64,000 nt of DNA from assembly GCF_003434055.1 (NCBI RefSeq), contig NZ_QVEX01000017.1, positions 1 through 64,000 of the forward strand. The letters are read 5' to 3'. The position numbers and the translations under genes are program-made. A model generated the notes under the pieces. The model was not told where the DNA came from. It searched no databases and saw only the letters and a list, made by a program, of their open reading frames with translations. The DNA is from Enterocloster aldenensis. GTDB taxonomy: Bacteria > Bacillota > Clostridia > Lachnospirales > Lachnospiraceae. Shown here piece after piece: positions 35,493 to 44,158 of the stretch (position 1 is the stretch's first letter; every line of letters begins with the position of its first letter).

Positions 35493-35866
35493 TACTCCAT
35501 CACCCCACAGTCTATCAGGTTCACCTTGCAGTCCTTGTACATGGTTGGTAGTCCGTCCGGCCCTATCTCCCATATCTTTGCCGTCCGGTTCCCAGGATAC
35601 ATACGCTCTGTTTTCCAGCAGTTATTTTTCATATCCGGGAACTTGACCGTCACCACAAATTCCTCAAATTCTTTCAGGATGCTACTCCACGTGGCCGCAT
35701 CCAGATAGGACCATTGCAGGCCGTCAATCTTATCCTGGTCACGGCCCACGCGCTGCCCCACAAACTCACCCAGGGCGTTCTTGCCCTGGTTCACATTCGT
35801 GGCAATGGTTAGGCCCGGACCCCGGTCATAGTTTGGGTATTCATGTCCGTTGATATAGATTGGCAC
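35492..35866 (-). CDS. Phage tail protein, probably distal tail (Dit-like)
   Basis: The 124-aa protein (PIYINGHEYPNYDRGPGLTI) sits between the tape measure and the large tail-tip gene, where the distal tail protein is expected, but it is short for that family. I chose GTG 35864-35866 after GGAGGTGGTTCAA; an earlier GTG lies inside this ribosome-binding site. Assignment rests mainly on position. Confidence 0.55.
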   Translation of the reverse strand: MPIYINGHEYPNYDRGPGLTIATNVNQGKNALGEFVGQRVGRDQDKIDGLQWSYLDAATWSSILKEFEEFVVTVKFPDMKNNCWKTERMYPGNRTAKIWEIGPDGLPTMYKDCKVNLIDCGVME

Positions 35867-35880
35867 TTGAACCACCTCCT

Positions 35881-38800
35881 TTATGTAGTCCGCATGGTAT
35901 ATCCATTACGCTTATCCAGTTCCACTAATTTCTTCTTTATCTCCCGGATATCGATATTGACCGTCAGGTCCATCCGCTCTATCAGGTCTATGATGTTCCT
36001 CAGCAGTTCCACCATCATGCCCAGGTAGTACTCGCTCATGTTGCTGCCATTCTGCTGGGAGGCCAGGGCCACTGCCCGGTCAACCATCTCCTGCATCTTA
36101 TCCTCCGGCGCCACGATCTCACCATGGTGCCGGTTATCGCCAATCATGGCCAGCTGCGGCGTGTTGGCGCGGACGAACCCGCCCTGCGCCAGACGCGGGA
36201 GGTGTATGTTTGGAATCTTAGGGATGAGCTCCGCTCCGATACCAGGTATTTTATCGGCCACATCATTCACGGCCTCTATCATGGCATTGATTGCATCAAT
36301 GACCCTATTAGCCATGTTCTCCACGCCATCGATAATCATGTTGATGATGCCCTTTATATCCTCCCAGATGCCGTCCCAGGTCTCCTTTGTCTTTTCCTTT
36401 ACCGTGTCCCATGCACCGGTAATCGCGTCCTTCATGGCCGTGAACTTCTCATCCACTGCCGTCTTGATTGTATCCCACAGGCCTGAAACAAATTCCTTGA
36501 TACCTTCCCATATCTCGGATGTCTTGCTCTTAACATTCTCCCAGGCCGTGCTGATGGATGTCTTAATGGCATTAAATAATGCATTAGCCAAGGACTTAAG
36601 CCAGTTCCAGATGGTATTCAGGAGTGCCTTAATTCCGTTCCAGATGGTGTTGGTTACCCCGGATATAGCAGTCCAGGCCAGGTTAACAACATTTTGAATG
36701 AATGTTACGGCTCCAGATACAAGCTCCTTCAAGGCATCCCAGATACCGGAGAATATCTCCTTAATTCCTTCCCAAGCGAGGCTCCAGTCACCAGTGAACA
36801 CGCCGACAATGAAGTCAATCACACCACCAAGCGCCGTGAGCAATCCCTCTATGATGCCGGAAACGGATTCCCAGAATCCGAAGAATGTGTCAATGGCATC
36901 CTGTAAACATGTAGCTATGACTGGCGCTACGTTGGTTATGAACCACTCAATGAATGGCTGTATGACCCCTGTCCACAATTTGGTGACCGCATCAGCCACT
37001 TTTCCACCAAACTCCAGGAACTTATCAATCAGCGGGCTCAGGTACTGGTCCTTAAATTCAACGAATCGGCCCGACAGGTTCTGCAATACTGGAAGGAAAT
37101 ATGTGTTGTAGACATCAAGCAACAGTGTTCCGATTTCCGTGAACCCCTGTTTGAAGGTTGCCAGCATTGGCGCCACATGCTCATCATATGTTGCGCCAAT
37201 CTTTTCAAAAGTTTCCGCAACCAAATCTTTGATTGTAGAAAAGATAGGTTCAACCGCGCTGAATGTATCCTCCAGGGTTGTCCTGATATAATCCGCATTT
37301 TCTATGAACGGGGCCGTAATGGTGTCCAATACATCCGCCGCAAAAGTCCCTGCTAGTTCCGTACCACCCATGAAAGCTTCGGAAAATATCCCAATGATAT
37401 CAGCTGTAATCTGCTTTGCACTGTTACTCCTGAGGGATGAAAATACCGTTGCAAGTGCTTTGGAAAAATTCCCACTTATCTCCGCGATGCGTGAGCCAAT
37501 ATCAAACATGGACACGATGTAATCCCTGATTCGTTCACTATTCTGCTGCAGGAACAGGCTGATTCCGCCCAGAAGGTTATCCGCTATGGATGCCCCGATG
37601 CTCGCCATGGAGCCCGCAATCTTGCCCAGGTTGATGGCCAGGATGTTAGTGAACCTGGTGGCGGCCTGTTCTACCTCTGGGGATGTGAAGATATCCGTCA
37701 GGCTGTCCTTGATACTCTGGATGGACTCCTTCATGCTGTCCAGGACGCCCATGTCGCCAAATCCGACCTTGAACCCGGCCATGAACAGGTTCTTAAGTTC
37801 ATTGGCCTTTTCAATCAGCCCCGCGTATTTGCTGTCCATCTCATCCACGGCCGATGTATCAAGTTCGCCCATGTCAAACTCATCCGCAGCATATCCACCG
37901 TCTGCTCCGCCTCCGGAACCTCCCCCGCCGGAATCCGTATCAGGATTAATGATATTGAGCTCATCAATGCCTGTGCTGACACTTTTCATGTTCTTTGCGG
38001 CCTTCTTGGCGGCACTTCCGGCCCCTCCGGCAGCCGCCCCGGCCTTATCCGCAGACTGGGCCATCGCATCCATACCGGCCGTGGCCGCGGATGCGCCTCC
38101 CCCACCCTTCCTCCCGGTCACCATCTCCGTGAATGCCTTGAAGGCATTGGCCAGGCTCATCAGCTTACTGATGATGCGGTTGATTACCTGGATGACCGGG
38201 GTCAGCACATTGATGAGCCCCTGACCGATTGTGGCCTTGAGGCTGTCAAACTGCAGCTTCAGGACACGCACCTGGTTTGCCCAGCCATCCGCCGTCCGGA
38301 TGAAGTCCCCGGATGCCAGGGACAGCTGGTCCTGCACGAACTTATACCGCAGGGCAACCTTCTCGGCCTCTGACATCTTGGCTGTAACCTTGCCATAGCC
38401 GTTTGCCAGGGCATAACTGTCCAAAGCGCTCTGGGTCATGACGATGCCCAGGTCCTTAAGGGTCTCCGTCTCACCCGTGAACACGGATTTCAGCTTTGTA
38501 TAGGCCTCGTCCTGGCTGATGTTATAGAAGGATGCCACATCACCGGCCAGGCCAGTCAAGGTCGTGGACATCTCATAGGCTGCCTGCTCACCAAAGCCGA
38601 ATGCCTTGGCCATTGCACCAAAGGTGCCGGTAAACTTCTTAGCCATGGTCTCGGATAAGCCGAAGGAGGTTATGGCGTTCTTGGCGAAGTCATCCACCTG
38701 TTTAGACATCCGTGGAAATGTGACATCCACCACGTTCTGGACTTCCGCCAGGTCGGAACCCAATTCAACGCACTGCGCACCAAAGTCTATGATTTTTTTT

Positions 38801-38931
38801 ACTGCAAAGGCCGCCGCAAGGGTTGCACCTGCCTTCTTGGCCAGTCCCTGAATACCAGCCATATGCTGCTTGAATTGATTCTGGTTGACCACAAGGTCAA
38901 GGCCAATCTGGCCTACACTGTCAGCTGCCAT
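35881..38931 (-). CDS. Phage tail tape measure protein
   Basis: At 1016 aa this is the longest gene of the prophage and sets tail length. Residues about 60-230 match the TP901-1-like core (FGAQCVELGSDLAEVQNVVD; DEAYTKLKSVFTGETETLKD). A Gly-rich linker is near 330, followed by long hydrophobic and coiled segments and Trp-containing helical repeats (WDALKELVSGAVTFIQNVVN; VWDTIK/WENVK). The C-terminus has LAQGGFVRANTPQLAMIGDN, a common tape-measure ending. Confidence 0.92.
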   Translation of the reverse strand: MAADSVGQIGLDLVVNQNQFKQHMAGIQGLAKKAGATLAAAFAVKKIIDFGAQCVELGSDLAEVQNVVDVTFPRMSKQVDDFAKNAITSFGLSETMAKKFTGTFGAMAKAFGFGEQAAYEMSTTLTGLAGDVASFYNISQDEAYTKLKSVFTGETETLKDLGIVMTQSALDSYALANGYGKVTAKMSEAEKVALRYKFVQDQLSLASGDFIRTADGWANQVRVLKLQFDSLKATIGQGLINVLTPVIQVINRIISKLMSLANAFKAFTEMVTGRKGGGGASAATAGMDAMAQSADKAGAAAGGAGSAAKKAAKNMKSVSTGIDELNIINPDTDSGGGGSGGGADGGYAADEFDMGELDTSAVDEMDSKYAGLIEKANELKNLFMAGFKVGFGDMGVLDSMKESIQSIKDSLTDIFTSPEVEQAATRFTNILAINLGKIAGSMASIGASIADNLLGGISLFLQQNSERIRDYIVSMFDIGSRIAEISGNFSKALATVFSSLRSNSAKQITADIIGIFSEAFMGGTELAGTFAADVLDTITAPFIENADYIRTTLEDTFSAVEPIFSTIKDLVAETFEKIGATYDEHVAPMLATFKQGFTEIGTLLLDVYNTYFLPVLQNLSGRFVEFKDQYLSPLIDKFLEFGGKVADAVTKLWTGVIQPFIEWFITNVAPVIATCLQDAIDTFFGFWESVSGIIEGLLTALGGVIDFIVGVFTGDWSLAWEGIKEIFSGIWDALKELVSGAVTFIQNVVNLAWTAISGVTNTIWNGIKALLNTIWNWLKSLANALFNAIKTSISTAWENVKSKTSEIWEGIKEFVSGLWDTIKTAVDEKFTAMKDAITGAWDTVKEKTKETWDGIWEDIKGIINMIIDGVENMANRVIDAINAMIEAVNDVADKIPGIGAELIPKIPNIHLPRLAQGGFVRANTPQLAMIGDNRHHGEIVAPEDKMQEMVDRAVALASQQNGSNMSEYYLGMMVELLRNIIDLIERMDLTVNIDIREIKKKLVELDKRNGYTMRTT

Positions 38932-38973
38932 ACATATCACCTGCCTTTTAATTCAAAAGCAGGCTCTGGCTCG

Positions 38974-39117
38974 CTACTCCTTTGGTGCGGCTCTAGGCTC
39001 TGTCATTTTTACATCCAACCTGTTTATGGTTTTACACCTGGGACATTTAATCTCCCCCTTGACGTATTCCGCCAGGAGGAGGGTCTGTCCACACCTTACG
39101 CATCTTACTTTCTCAAT
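38974..39117 (-). CDS. Com-like zinc-ribbon protein with probable ATT start
   Basis: The 47-aa core (EKVRCVRCGQTLLLAEYVKG, then EIKCPRCKTINRLDV) has two CxxC pairs, like the Com family of zinc-ribbon regulators of phage Mu and related proteins. The frame has no ATG/GTG/TTG at the right place: GGAGGTGATTAAG is followed by ATT (39115-39117), one base after the stop of the preceding gene. A GTG exists only within the ribosome-binding site itself. I therefore propose an ATT start coupled to the upstream gene. Its role among tail genes is unknown. Confidence 0.65.
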   Translation of the reverse strand: MEKVRCVRCGQTLLLAEYVKGEIKCPRCKTINRLDVKMTEPRAAPKE

Positions 39118-39118
39118 C

Positions 39119-39439
39119 TTAATCACCTCCGCACATGGCCGCGAACATCCTCTCCAGGCCGGCCATCTCCTTCCCGAAGGTTTTCTCATCCATTTCTTTC
39201 ATTTCCCGTTTCCGCCAGTCATCATATATCCGGCGCTGGTCCTTGGTGTAATGCTTGATGATGTCCTTATCCGTCTCGGACCGGATGGCCACCACCCGGC
39301 CAAGGGCGGTCTCCGGGGACAGGCCGGCAATCAATGCCCTGAACTCGTCCCAGGAGACTGACTCAAACTCCTTCGTCCGTATGCGTAGCCCGTACTGCGA
39401 CAGGAAGCTGGAGACAATCAGGTCCCAGTCCCCAAACAT
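39119..39439 (-). CDS. Gp15-like tail assembly protein, probably frameshift product
   Basis: The frame (MFGDWDLIVSSFLSQYGLRI; WDEFRALIAGLSPETALGRV; YDDWRKREMKEM) resembles the Gp15 / chaperone-T part of tail assembly proteins. The ATG at 39437-39439 has no ribosome-binding site, and the frame continues upstream through DPYYD into the end of the 39453 gene, overlapping it by about 20 bases. This points to a +1 or -2 ribosomal frameshift that makes a fused product, as in many siphophages (G/GT). Confidence 0.75.
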   Translation of the reverse strand: MFGDWDLIVSSFLSQYGLRIRTKEFESVSWDEFRALIAGLSPETALGRVVAIRSETDKDIIKHYTKDQRRIYDDWRKREMKEMDEKTFGKEMAGLERMFAAMCGGD

Positions 39440-39452
39440 GTCGTAGTACGGG

Positions 39453-39752
39453 TCACTGCTCTCCCGGGCTGTCTACCTCATCGGTTATCAGTTGTATGGA
39501 TTCCATAATGACTGTAACCAAATCCTTAAATCCGATTTTCAGCTTTTCAATCTTCTTCTTGGACTCTTCGGGGAGCATCAGGTTGTAGGCCTGCAGGACT
39601 TCATCCATTCCGGGGTCATCCGCCGACATCAGCCCCATGACCTTAAGCATGGTCGGGGCGTCTGCATTGACCTTCAGTACCTCACCCTTGATTACCAGGG
39701 ATGGGTTTTCCTCAAAGCTCAGTTTATCTGTGATATCTACTTTCCTTGCCAT
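39453..39752 (-). CDS. Tail assembly chaperone (G-like)
   Basis: The 99-aa protein (MARKVDITDKLSFEENPSLV; VNADAPTMLKVMGLMSADDP) is between the tail tube and Gp15-like genes, the standard location of the tail assembly chaperone that coats the tape measure. ATG 39750-39752 has AAGGAGGATTGGATT upstream. The end of the gene overlaps the next frame (see 39119). Confidence 0.8.
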   Translation of the reverse strand: MARKVDITDKLSFEENPSLVIKGEVLKVNADAPTMLKVMGLMSADDPGMDEVLQAYNLMLPEESKKKIEKLKIGFKDLVTVIMESIQLITDEVDSPGEQ

Positions 39753-39765
39753 AATCCAATCCTCC

Positions 39766-40227
39766 TTATGCTCCCGGTGTAGGCGCCGGCGTGAATGTCG
39801 GGGCGCCATATCCCGTCACTTCAAACTCCAGCGTATCAATGTTGGTCGTATCGCCGCCGCCCGGTGTGGTCACGTTCACGACCACATCACAGGCCAGCTT
39901 TGCGCCGGATACCATGGTCCACTCAAACTTCGTCATGACGTCCTGGCCAAACTTCCAGGCCAGGCCGGCAATATAATCGTTGCCTGGGTCACCGACCGAC
40001 CTTTTCCCTTTGAAGGAAAAGCCCAGCTTTTTCCCCGTCATGGATGACTTTGACCAGCCTTTCGCGTCCATGGGGTACCATTCCTCCACGGTCCCATCAA
40101 TGCTGGGCGCAAAGTTCTCCAAATCCAATGGCACGACCATATCCTCCTCTGTACTCTCAAGCCCTTTCGTGCCAAACTTAAACACATTGTTATGCACCGG
40201 ATAAACCCTTCCTGCTGCATCTGGCAT
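39766..40227 (-). CDS. Phage tail tube protein
   Basis: The 153-aa protein (VEEWYPMDAKGWSKSSMTGK; KRSVGDPGNDYIAGLAWKFG) matches the major tail protein family of Clostridia siphophages (phage tail tube protein, Minor_capsid-type cluster). It lies just before the tail chaperone. I chose ATG 40225-40227 with GAGGTATGGATT upstream. Confidence 0.82.
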   Translation of the reverse strand: MPDAAGRVYPVHNNVFKFGTKGLESTEEDMVVPLDLENFAPSIDGTVEEWYPMDAKGWSKSSMTGKKLGFSFKGKRSVGDPGNDYIAGLAWKFGQDVMTKFEWTMVSGAKLACDVVVNVTTPGGGDTTNIDTLEFEVTGYGAPTFTPAPTPGA

Positions 40228-40237
40228 AATCCATACC

Positions 40238-40645
40238 TCACTTTCTCTGATATACAAAATCCAGCCATATTACATATTCGTATACGCCCTTATCATCTGT
40301 CCCTACGTCAACCGGTTCCGGTACCTGGAGGATGATACAGTTGATGGGTGTATCCCCTATGGATAGGCTGGATACGTTTTTAAGTTTCTTATATAGCCCA
40401 TAGGCGGCCTGTTCCGATGCCTGTACGTCCCTGTCCCAATGGACTAGCAGGGAGATGCGCCGGATGTCGTAACTGCTGTAGTCATGGCCACCCAGGGCCA
40501 TCACAGGAGGACCACTGCCCTGGCGGTGGTACACGCCGATGGAATGGTCCTTCTTGTTGTTCAGCTTCCCGATATTGACATTCCTGTCGTCCGTAATCCC
40601 CAGGCCTCCTATGTACCCACGGATATCGTCCAGAGCCAGCATCAC
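40238..40645 (-). CDS. Minor capsid / tail terminator-type protein
   Basis: The 135-aa protein (LALDDIRGYIGGLGITDDRN; DYSSYDIRRISLLVHWDRDV) has the features of the 'minor capsid protein from bacteriophage' (Minor_capsid_3) family, which probably serves as tail completion protein. It overlaps the upstream gene by four bases. Confidence 0.75.
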   Translation of the reverse strand: MMLALDDIRGYIGGLGITDDRNVNIGKLNNKKDHSIGVYHRQGSGPPVMALGGHDYSSYDIRRISLLVHWDRDVQASEQAAYGLYKKLKNVSSLSIGDTPINCIILQVPEPVDVGTDDKGVYEYVIWLDFVYQRK

Positions 40646-41022
40646 ACACCACCTACTTTCTTATATAGCCGCTTAAAGGCGTTCCTGGCAAAATCCTGGC
40701 TCACTCCACCAGGCAGCCACGGTTCGTACCATTCACCGCCGGCAAACGGGTTCTCATCCGTCTGGAAGTCATATTCCGGGTGGTAGTATAGGCGCCGCGC
40801 ATAGGGCGTGCTGGATACCAATGTTGTCTTTCCCTGCTTCGATTCACTGTAATCCACAAAGGCGCTTTCATTCTGCAGGTTACCGCTGTCAAATGGCATC
40901 ACCTGCGCCTGCACCACCTCTGTGTGCAGGGCCTCCGCAGTCATCTCCAGGGCAGTCACTGCCGCCTGTGTCAGCTGTTTAATCCGTGGGAAATTCATTT
41001 TCACGGTTGATTTTACCTGCAT
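40642..41022 (-). CDS. Minor capsid protein (Minor_capsid_2 / HK97 gp10-like)
   Basis: The 126-aa protein (MPFDSGNLQNESAFVDYSES; TPYARRLYYHPEYDFQTDEN) shows the pattern of gp10-like head-tail joining proteins (PFDTGNL...YARRLYY). It overlaps the adjoining gene by one base, giving tight coupling in the connector module. Confidence 0.78.
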   Translation of the reverse strand: MQVKSTVKMNFPRIKQLTQAAVTALEMTAEALHTEVVQAQVMPFDSGNLQNESAFVDYSESKQGKTTLVSSTPYARRLYYHPEYDFQTDENPFAGGEWYEPWLPGGVSQDFARNAFKRLYKKVGGV

Positions 41023-41360
41023 CAGACCACCTCCAGCTGGCAGTAATTCACTGTCCCGTCCGGATTCCTGGCCTTCATCCCCTGCTCAATCCTCCGCTCC
41101 TCCCCGAATACAGTTACGGTACCCCCGCTTAAGGTTGGAAAGTCCGGGGCAATATCCCCAGGGAACATGGCCGTGCCGGTTATCTGCACCAGCTTCTTTT
41201 CCGCAGTCAGGATGGTCTTGGCGCGGTCCTGGAAGTTGCATTTCAAGTCCAGGTCCAGCACCCGCTCCGGCTGACCATGGTGGTCTGTATCCTCTGACTC
41301 CAGGCGGATGTGTATGTCCGTCCTACAGAGCCGTCTTGGCACTAAGCATGGATATTTCAT
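41022..41360 (-). CDS. Head-closure type connector protein
   Basis: The 112-aa protein (MKYPCLVPRRLCRTDIHIRL; VFGEERRIEQGMKARNPDGT) is at the head-closure position between the gp6-like connector and the gp10-like protein. A putative family is minor capsid protein of Lactobacillus/Clostridium phages (Minor_capsid_1). The function is inferred from order. Confidence 0.65.
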   Translation of the reverse strand: MKYPCLVPRRLCRTDIHIRLESEDTDHHGQPERVLDLDLKCNFQDRAKTILTAEKKLVQITGTAMFPGDIAPDFPTLSGGTVTVFGEERRIEQGMKARNPDGTVNYCQLEVV

Positions 41361-41364
41361 TGCC

Positions 41365-41751
41365 TCACCTCGCTAACCGGCAGCACAGGCCTGTCTGGGA
41401 CAGCAGGGCGTACACATCACGCTTCATGGCAACCCCCTTATCCGTGAAGACGTTCCAGGAACTGCCGAACTGTGCGGATACACCGTTGATGCTATAGCCC
41501 TGCAGGATGGTGTTAATCTCATCCGCATTTTCCCATTCAAAGTCTGCCTGCTGGCACACCACGTCCTGGATGACATCCTGCTGGAAGGCCGTCAGGTTGG
41601 AAAATCCCTGACCTACAATCCGGTTGTAGGTCAGGGAATCAATGTGACGGCTGGCCTGCTTAAGGGCCCTGTCCAGCTCATCCATGGGGATTACCGTCCC
41701 CTTGTATGCATCACAGTAGTATTCATATGTGACATAAGGTTCATAGGGCAT
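41365..41751 (-). CDS. Head-tail connector (gp6-like)
   Basis: The 128-aa helical protein (EYYCDAYKGTVIPMDELDRA; LKQASRHIDSLTYNRIVGQG) has the composition and position of gp6-like head-tail adaptors that bind the portal. I chose ATG 41749-41751 (GGCGGGTGAATGAC upstream) rather than a longer frame overlapping the previous gene. Confidence 0.72.
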   Translation of the reverse strand: MPYEPYVTYEYYCDAYKGTVIPMDELDRALKQASRHIDSLTYNRIVGQGFSNLTAFQQDVIQDVVCQQADFEWENADEINTILQGYSINGVSAQFGSSWNVFTDKGVAMKRDVYALLSQTGLCCRLAR

Positions 41752-41752
41752 G

Positions 41753-42037
41753 TCATTCACCCGCCTTTTTGCTCTCCGCTTTCCTTGCTGGCTGCTGGAG
41801 TGCAGCAATTTCTGCCTTCAGCGCCCCATTTTCGGCATCCCTCTCAGCCACAAGTGCCTGAAGGCGTTCGATTTCCTTGACTGCCTTCATATATTCGCTG
41901 AAAGCAATCTTCTTCTTCGGCGAATAATCCCGCACGTTCCCGTCATCATCGTAGATGTCGTATCCATCCTTCAGATAACGCTGTGCCTCCTGTTCGGTAT
42001 TGATTGTATATACCTTGTTCTCCTTCTTTGCCTTCAT
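41753..42037 (-). CDS. Small coiled-coil structural protein (94 aa)
   Basis: The protein (VYTINTEQEAQRYLKDGYDI, YDDDGNVRDYSPKKKI) ends in a coiled coil (EIERLQALVAERDAENGALK). Similar proteins sit after major capsid genes and may be head fibre or decoration components. ATG 42035-42037 follows AGGTGAGTAGG and lies one base after the capsid stop. Confidence 0.65.
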   Translation of the reverse strand: MKAKKENKVYTINTEQEAQRYLKDGYDIYDDDGNVRDYSPKKKIAFSEYMKAVKEIERLQALVAERDAENGALKAEIAALQQPARKAESKKAGE

Positions 42038-42038
42038 C

Positions 42039-42941
42039 CTACTCACCTGCCTCCACGTTGATGATACACGCTTTCTTCAGTTCCTGGTCCAGCGCGAACG
42101 TGCCGTTGTAACGCCTGTTCTGGTACAGGTAGTTATCGGCCGTCCTGGAATCATGACCGGGCGTGTATGTGTTGATGTATGCATACTTCACGCGGGATAC
42201 CTGGGCTTCCGGGTCCACCAGGACATAGTTGATTTGCTTACCGGTCGAATCCGCTTTGTATCCCTCTGTAAAGTCATAAGCTGTCTTAAACCGCTCCAGC
42301 GGCACCGTCCTGATTTCCCCCAGGTCATCCATGGAGTGTACCCGGCGGTCAATTCCGTTGCTGCCCCCATTCACCGCCATCACACGCTGGATGCCCTCTG
42401 CGTTCTTCAGTGTCTTGCGGTAAGCAGCCGTGCAGAACAGGATACAGCGGGACAGCGGCACCCCCAGGTCCTCAAACATCTCGCAGTTATCATCAAAGTC
42501 TGCCAGGATATTCGCTGTTGTGATGGGCGTTGTCCTGATGGTTGCACCCACCCTGGATGCCTCCGTATACAGCTTGGAGAACGTGTAGCAGTCCAGTTCC
42601 GGGATGGCCTGCCTTTTCTCAAACCGTGCCTGGATGTTGGCAATCGCAACAATCTGGTTGGTCTCATCCACGTCCATCGGGTCAACAAAAAACTCAATGT
42701 CACGGTCGTGGTCAAGGGACTTGGTCTCAAAATCATTGGAATAGTTACCGCTGTTGTACCCCAGCGTGTTGCGGTCATGGTCCTTGTACCCGCTCACGGA
42801 CAGGCGCGGGAGCTTGATGTCCTTCGCCCCGACAATCTTGATATCCTCATTGGTGTGATACAGCGGGTCCGAAATCAACTCATGTCCATACATGTCAAGG
42901 ATTCTTGTGTGGAACTGTGTAACATAACTTAATACTGCCAT
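42039..42941 (-). CDS. Major capsid protein
   Basis: The 300-aa protein (IKIVGAKDIKLPRLSVSGYK; DRDIEFFVDPMDVDETNQIV; SRVKYAYINTYTPGHDSRTA) follows the scaffold gene and has the size of an unprocessed HK97-fold coat protein, as known for Clostridia phages with a separate scaffold. No N-terminal delta domain is visible. Confidence 0.88.
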   Translation of the reverse strand: MAVLSYVTQFHTRILDMYGHELISDPLYHTNEDIKIVGAKDIKLPRLSVSGYKDHDRNTLGYNSGNYSNDFETKSLDHDRDIEFFVDPMDVDETNQIVAIANIQARFEKRQAIPELDCYTFSKLYTEASRVGATIRTTPITTANILADFDDNCEMFEDLGVPLSRCILFCTAAYRKTLKNAEGIQRVMAVNGGSNGIDRRVHSMDDLGEIRTVPLERFKTAYDFTEGYKADSTGKQINYVLVDPEAQVSRVKYAYINTYTPGHDSRTADNYLYQNRRYNGTFALDQELKKACIINVEAGE

Positions 42942-42955
42942 AATTGTCTAACCTC

Positions 42956-43585
42956 CTATTTTTTCTTTACCCCGAAGATACGGTCAAGTTCCGTGTCCAC
43001 GGTCTGCTGCGTCTGGCCTCCGCTGGCTGCGCCCACCTGAATAAATCCAGTTGAGCCTGCCGCCTGGGGTTTCAGTGCCGGCACGTCCTCCAGCACCTTG
43101 TTCAGGGCTGCCTTAAGTGCCTCATCATTGATTTTCCCATCCTGCCCCGTGACCTGGCTTAAGTCAGCCATCTTAAGGACATAGGGAATCGTTTTAGTGT
43201 CAATCCCCAGTGATACCGCCGTCATGGTGGCTGCACTGTCAACCATGGCCTTCTGGGCAATGGCCTGGGCCTGGGTGAGCTGCTGCTGGATTGCGCCTAT
43301 ATCTGGCTGCTGTGCCGCCTTCTGCTGCTTGAATGCGGCAATCGCCTGCTCCATCTCTTCCTGACTGAGCCCCTGCTGCTTGAAGTAGGCTTTCAGAGCC
43401 GTATCCTCCTTAGCTGCCAGGGTTCCCTCCAGCATCTGCTGGATTTTGGCATAATCAATTATTGGTGATGCCGCCTGCTGGCTGGCCTGGGCTCCCTGCT
43501 GCTGGGTCTGTGCCCCTCCCTCGCCGCCTGCCCCGCCTGCGGGCTCTGCAAATAACTGTAAGTTCATTGGTAACATGTCTCTCAT
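42956..43585 (-). CDS. Phage scaffolding protein
   Basis: The 209-aa protein starts MRDMLPMNLQLFAEPAGGAG, has a Gln/Ala-rich helical middle (MEQAIAAFKQQKAAQQPDIG) and ends with ELDRIFGVKKK, a C-terminal capsid-binding type tail. Many scaffold or capsid genes of Firmicutes phages begin with M.MNLQLFAE. I chose ATG 43583-43585, preceded by GGAGGTATTGACG. Confidence 0.83.
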   Translation of the reverse strand: MRDMLPMNLQLFAEPAGGAGGEGGAQTQQQGAQASQQAASPIIDYAKIQQMLEGTLAAKEDTALKAYFKQQGLSQEEMEQAIAAFKQQKAAQQPDIGAIQQQLTQAQAIAQKAMVDSAATMTAVSLGIDTKTIPYVLKMADLSQVTGQDGKINDEALKAALNKVLEDVPALKPQAAGSTGFIQVGAASGGQTQQTVDTELDRIFGVKKK

Positions 43586-43610
43586 CGTCAATACCTCCAT
43601 TTTAAGGGTG

Positions 43611-43730
43611 TCACCCTGTAATTTTTATTGCATCCATTGTCATCAGTGTCACTGGCCACGCAGCAGTTTTAAGCCATGCTCGTGTTTGGGCGTAAAAATA
43701 GCACCCAGGATAGTCCTGCGTGCTTAACAT
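43611..43730 (-). CDS. Possible tiny protein (39 aa)
   Basis: ATG 43728-43730 overlaps the stop of the preceding gene and opens a 39-codon frame (MLSTQDYPGCYFYAQTRAWL...). It lacks a clear ribosome-binding site, so expression would depend on coupling. It fills the gap before the scaffold gene. Weakly supported. Confidence 0.3.
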   Translation of the reverse strand: MLSTQDYPGCYFYAQTRAWLKTAAWPVTLMTMDAIKITG

Positions 43731-44092
43731 AATCTACAACCAGTCCGTTTCATGTCTCTCGTTACAGCCTTACTGATTTCGTCTACATCCAGATGTGCTG
43801 TAACATCCGTGGAAACTTTCGTCACGGCCGGCTCGTAAGTTGCAAGGAAGATATCCGGCTTACACGGATATATCTCCCCAGCTACACCACGGATAATGTA
43901 ATCCCCCACACTGGCCTCACGTACACCTTCCAGAGTCCGAATCATGAATTTCACATCCGGTGTCCCTGCATTTTCAAACCACGCCATCTTGCTTTTGATA
44001 GCCTCGATAATCCATTCAGGGTCATCCTCCTGCTCTGGTCCTCCTGTCCACTGGAATGCCTCAATTACCACTGGTCTTTTCCTGTACTTCAT
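43724..44092 (-). CDS. PGDYG-like phage protein, paralogue of 53218-53487
   Basis: The 122-aa protein begins MKYRKRPVVIEAFQWTGGPE and has VKFMIRTLEGVREASVGDYI followed by IRGVAGEIYPCKPDIF. This family is very common in phages of Firmicutes and has no established function. A second member is in the early region (53218). ATG 44090-44092 follows AAGGAGCAAGA, and a palindrome copy (44107-44122) lies just upstream. Confidence 0.78.
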   Translation of the reverse strand: MKYRKRPVVIEAFQWTGGPEQEDDPEWIIEAIKSKMAWFENAGTPDVKFMIRTLEGVREASVGDYIIRGVAGEIYPCKPDIFLATYEPAVTKVSTDVTAHLDVDEISKAVTRDMKRTGCRLC

Positions 44093-44106
44093 TCTTGCTC
44101 CTTCCT

Positions 44107-44122
44107 GTTGCGATATCGCAAC
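44107..44122. repeat. Perfect palindrome, copy 2
   Basis: GTTGCGATATCGCAAC again occurs as a perfect 16-bp palindrome, here about 15 bp before the start of the 122-aa gene and followed on the minus strand by CAGGAAGGAG. See copies at 30001 and 55470. Confidence 0.85.
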
Positions 44123-44158
44123 AAATAAAATACCACCGGCCATTACTGACTGGTGGTA

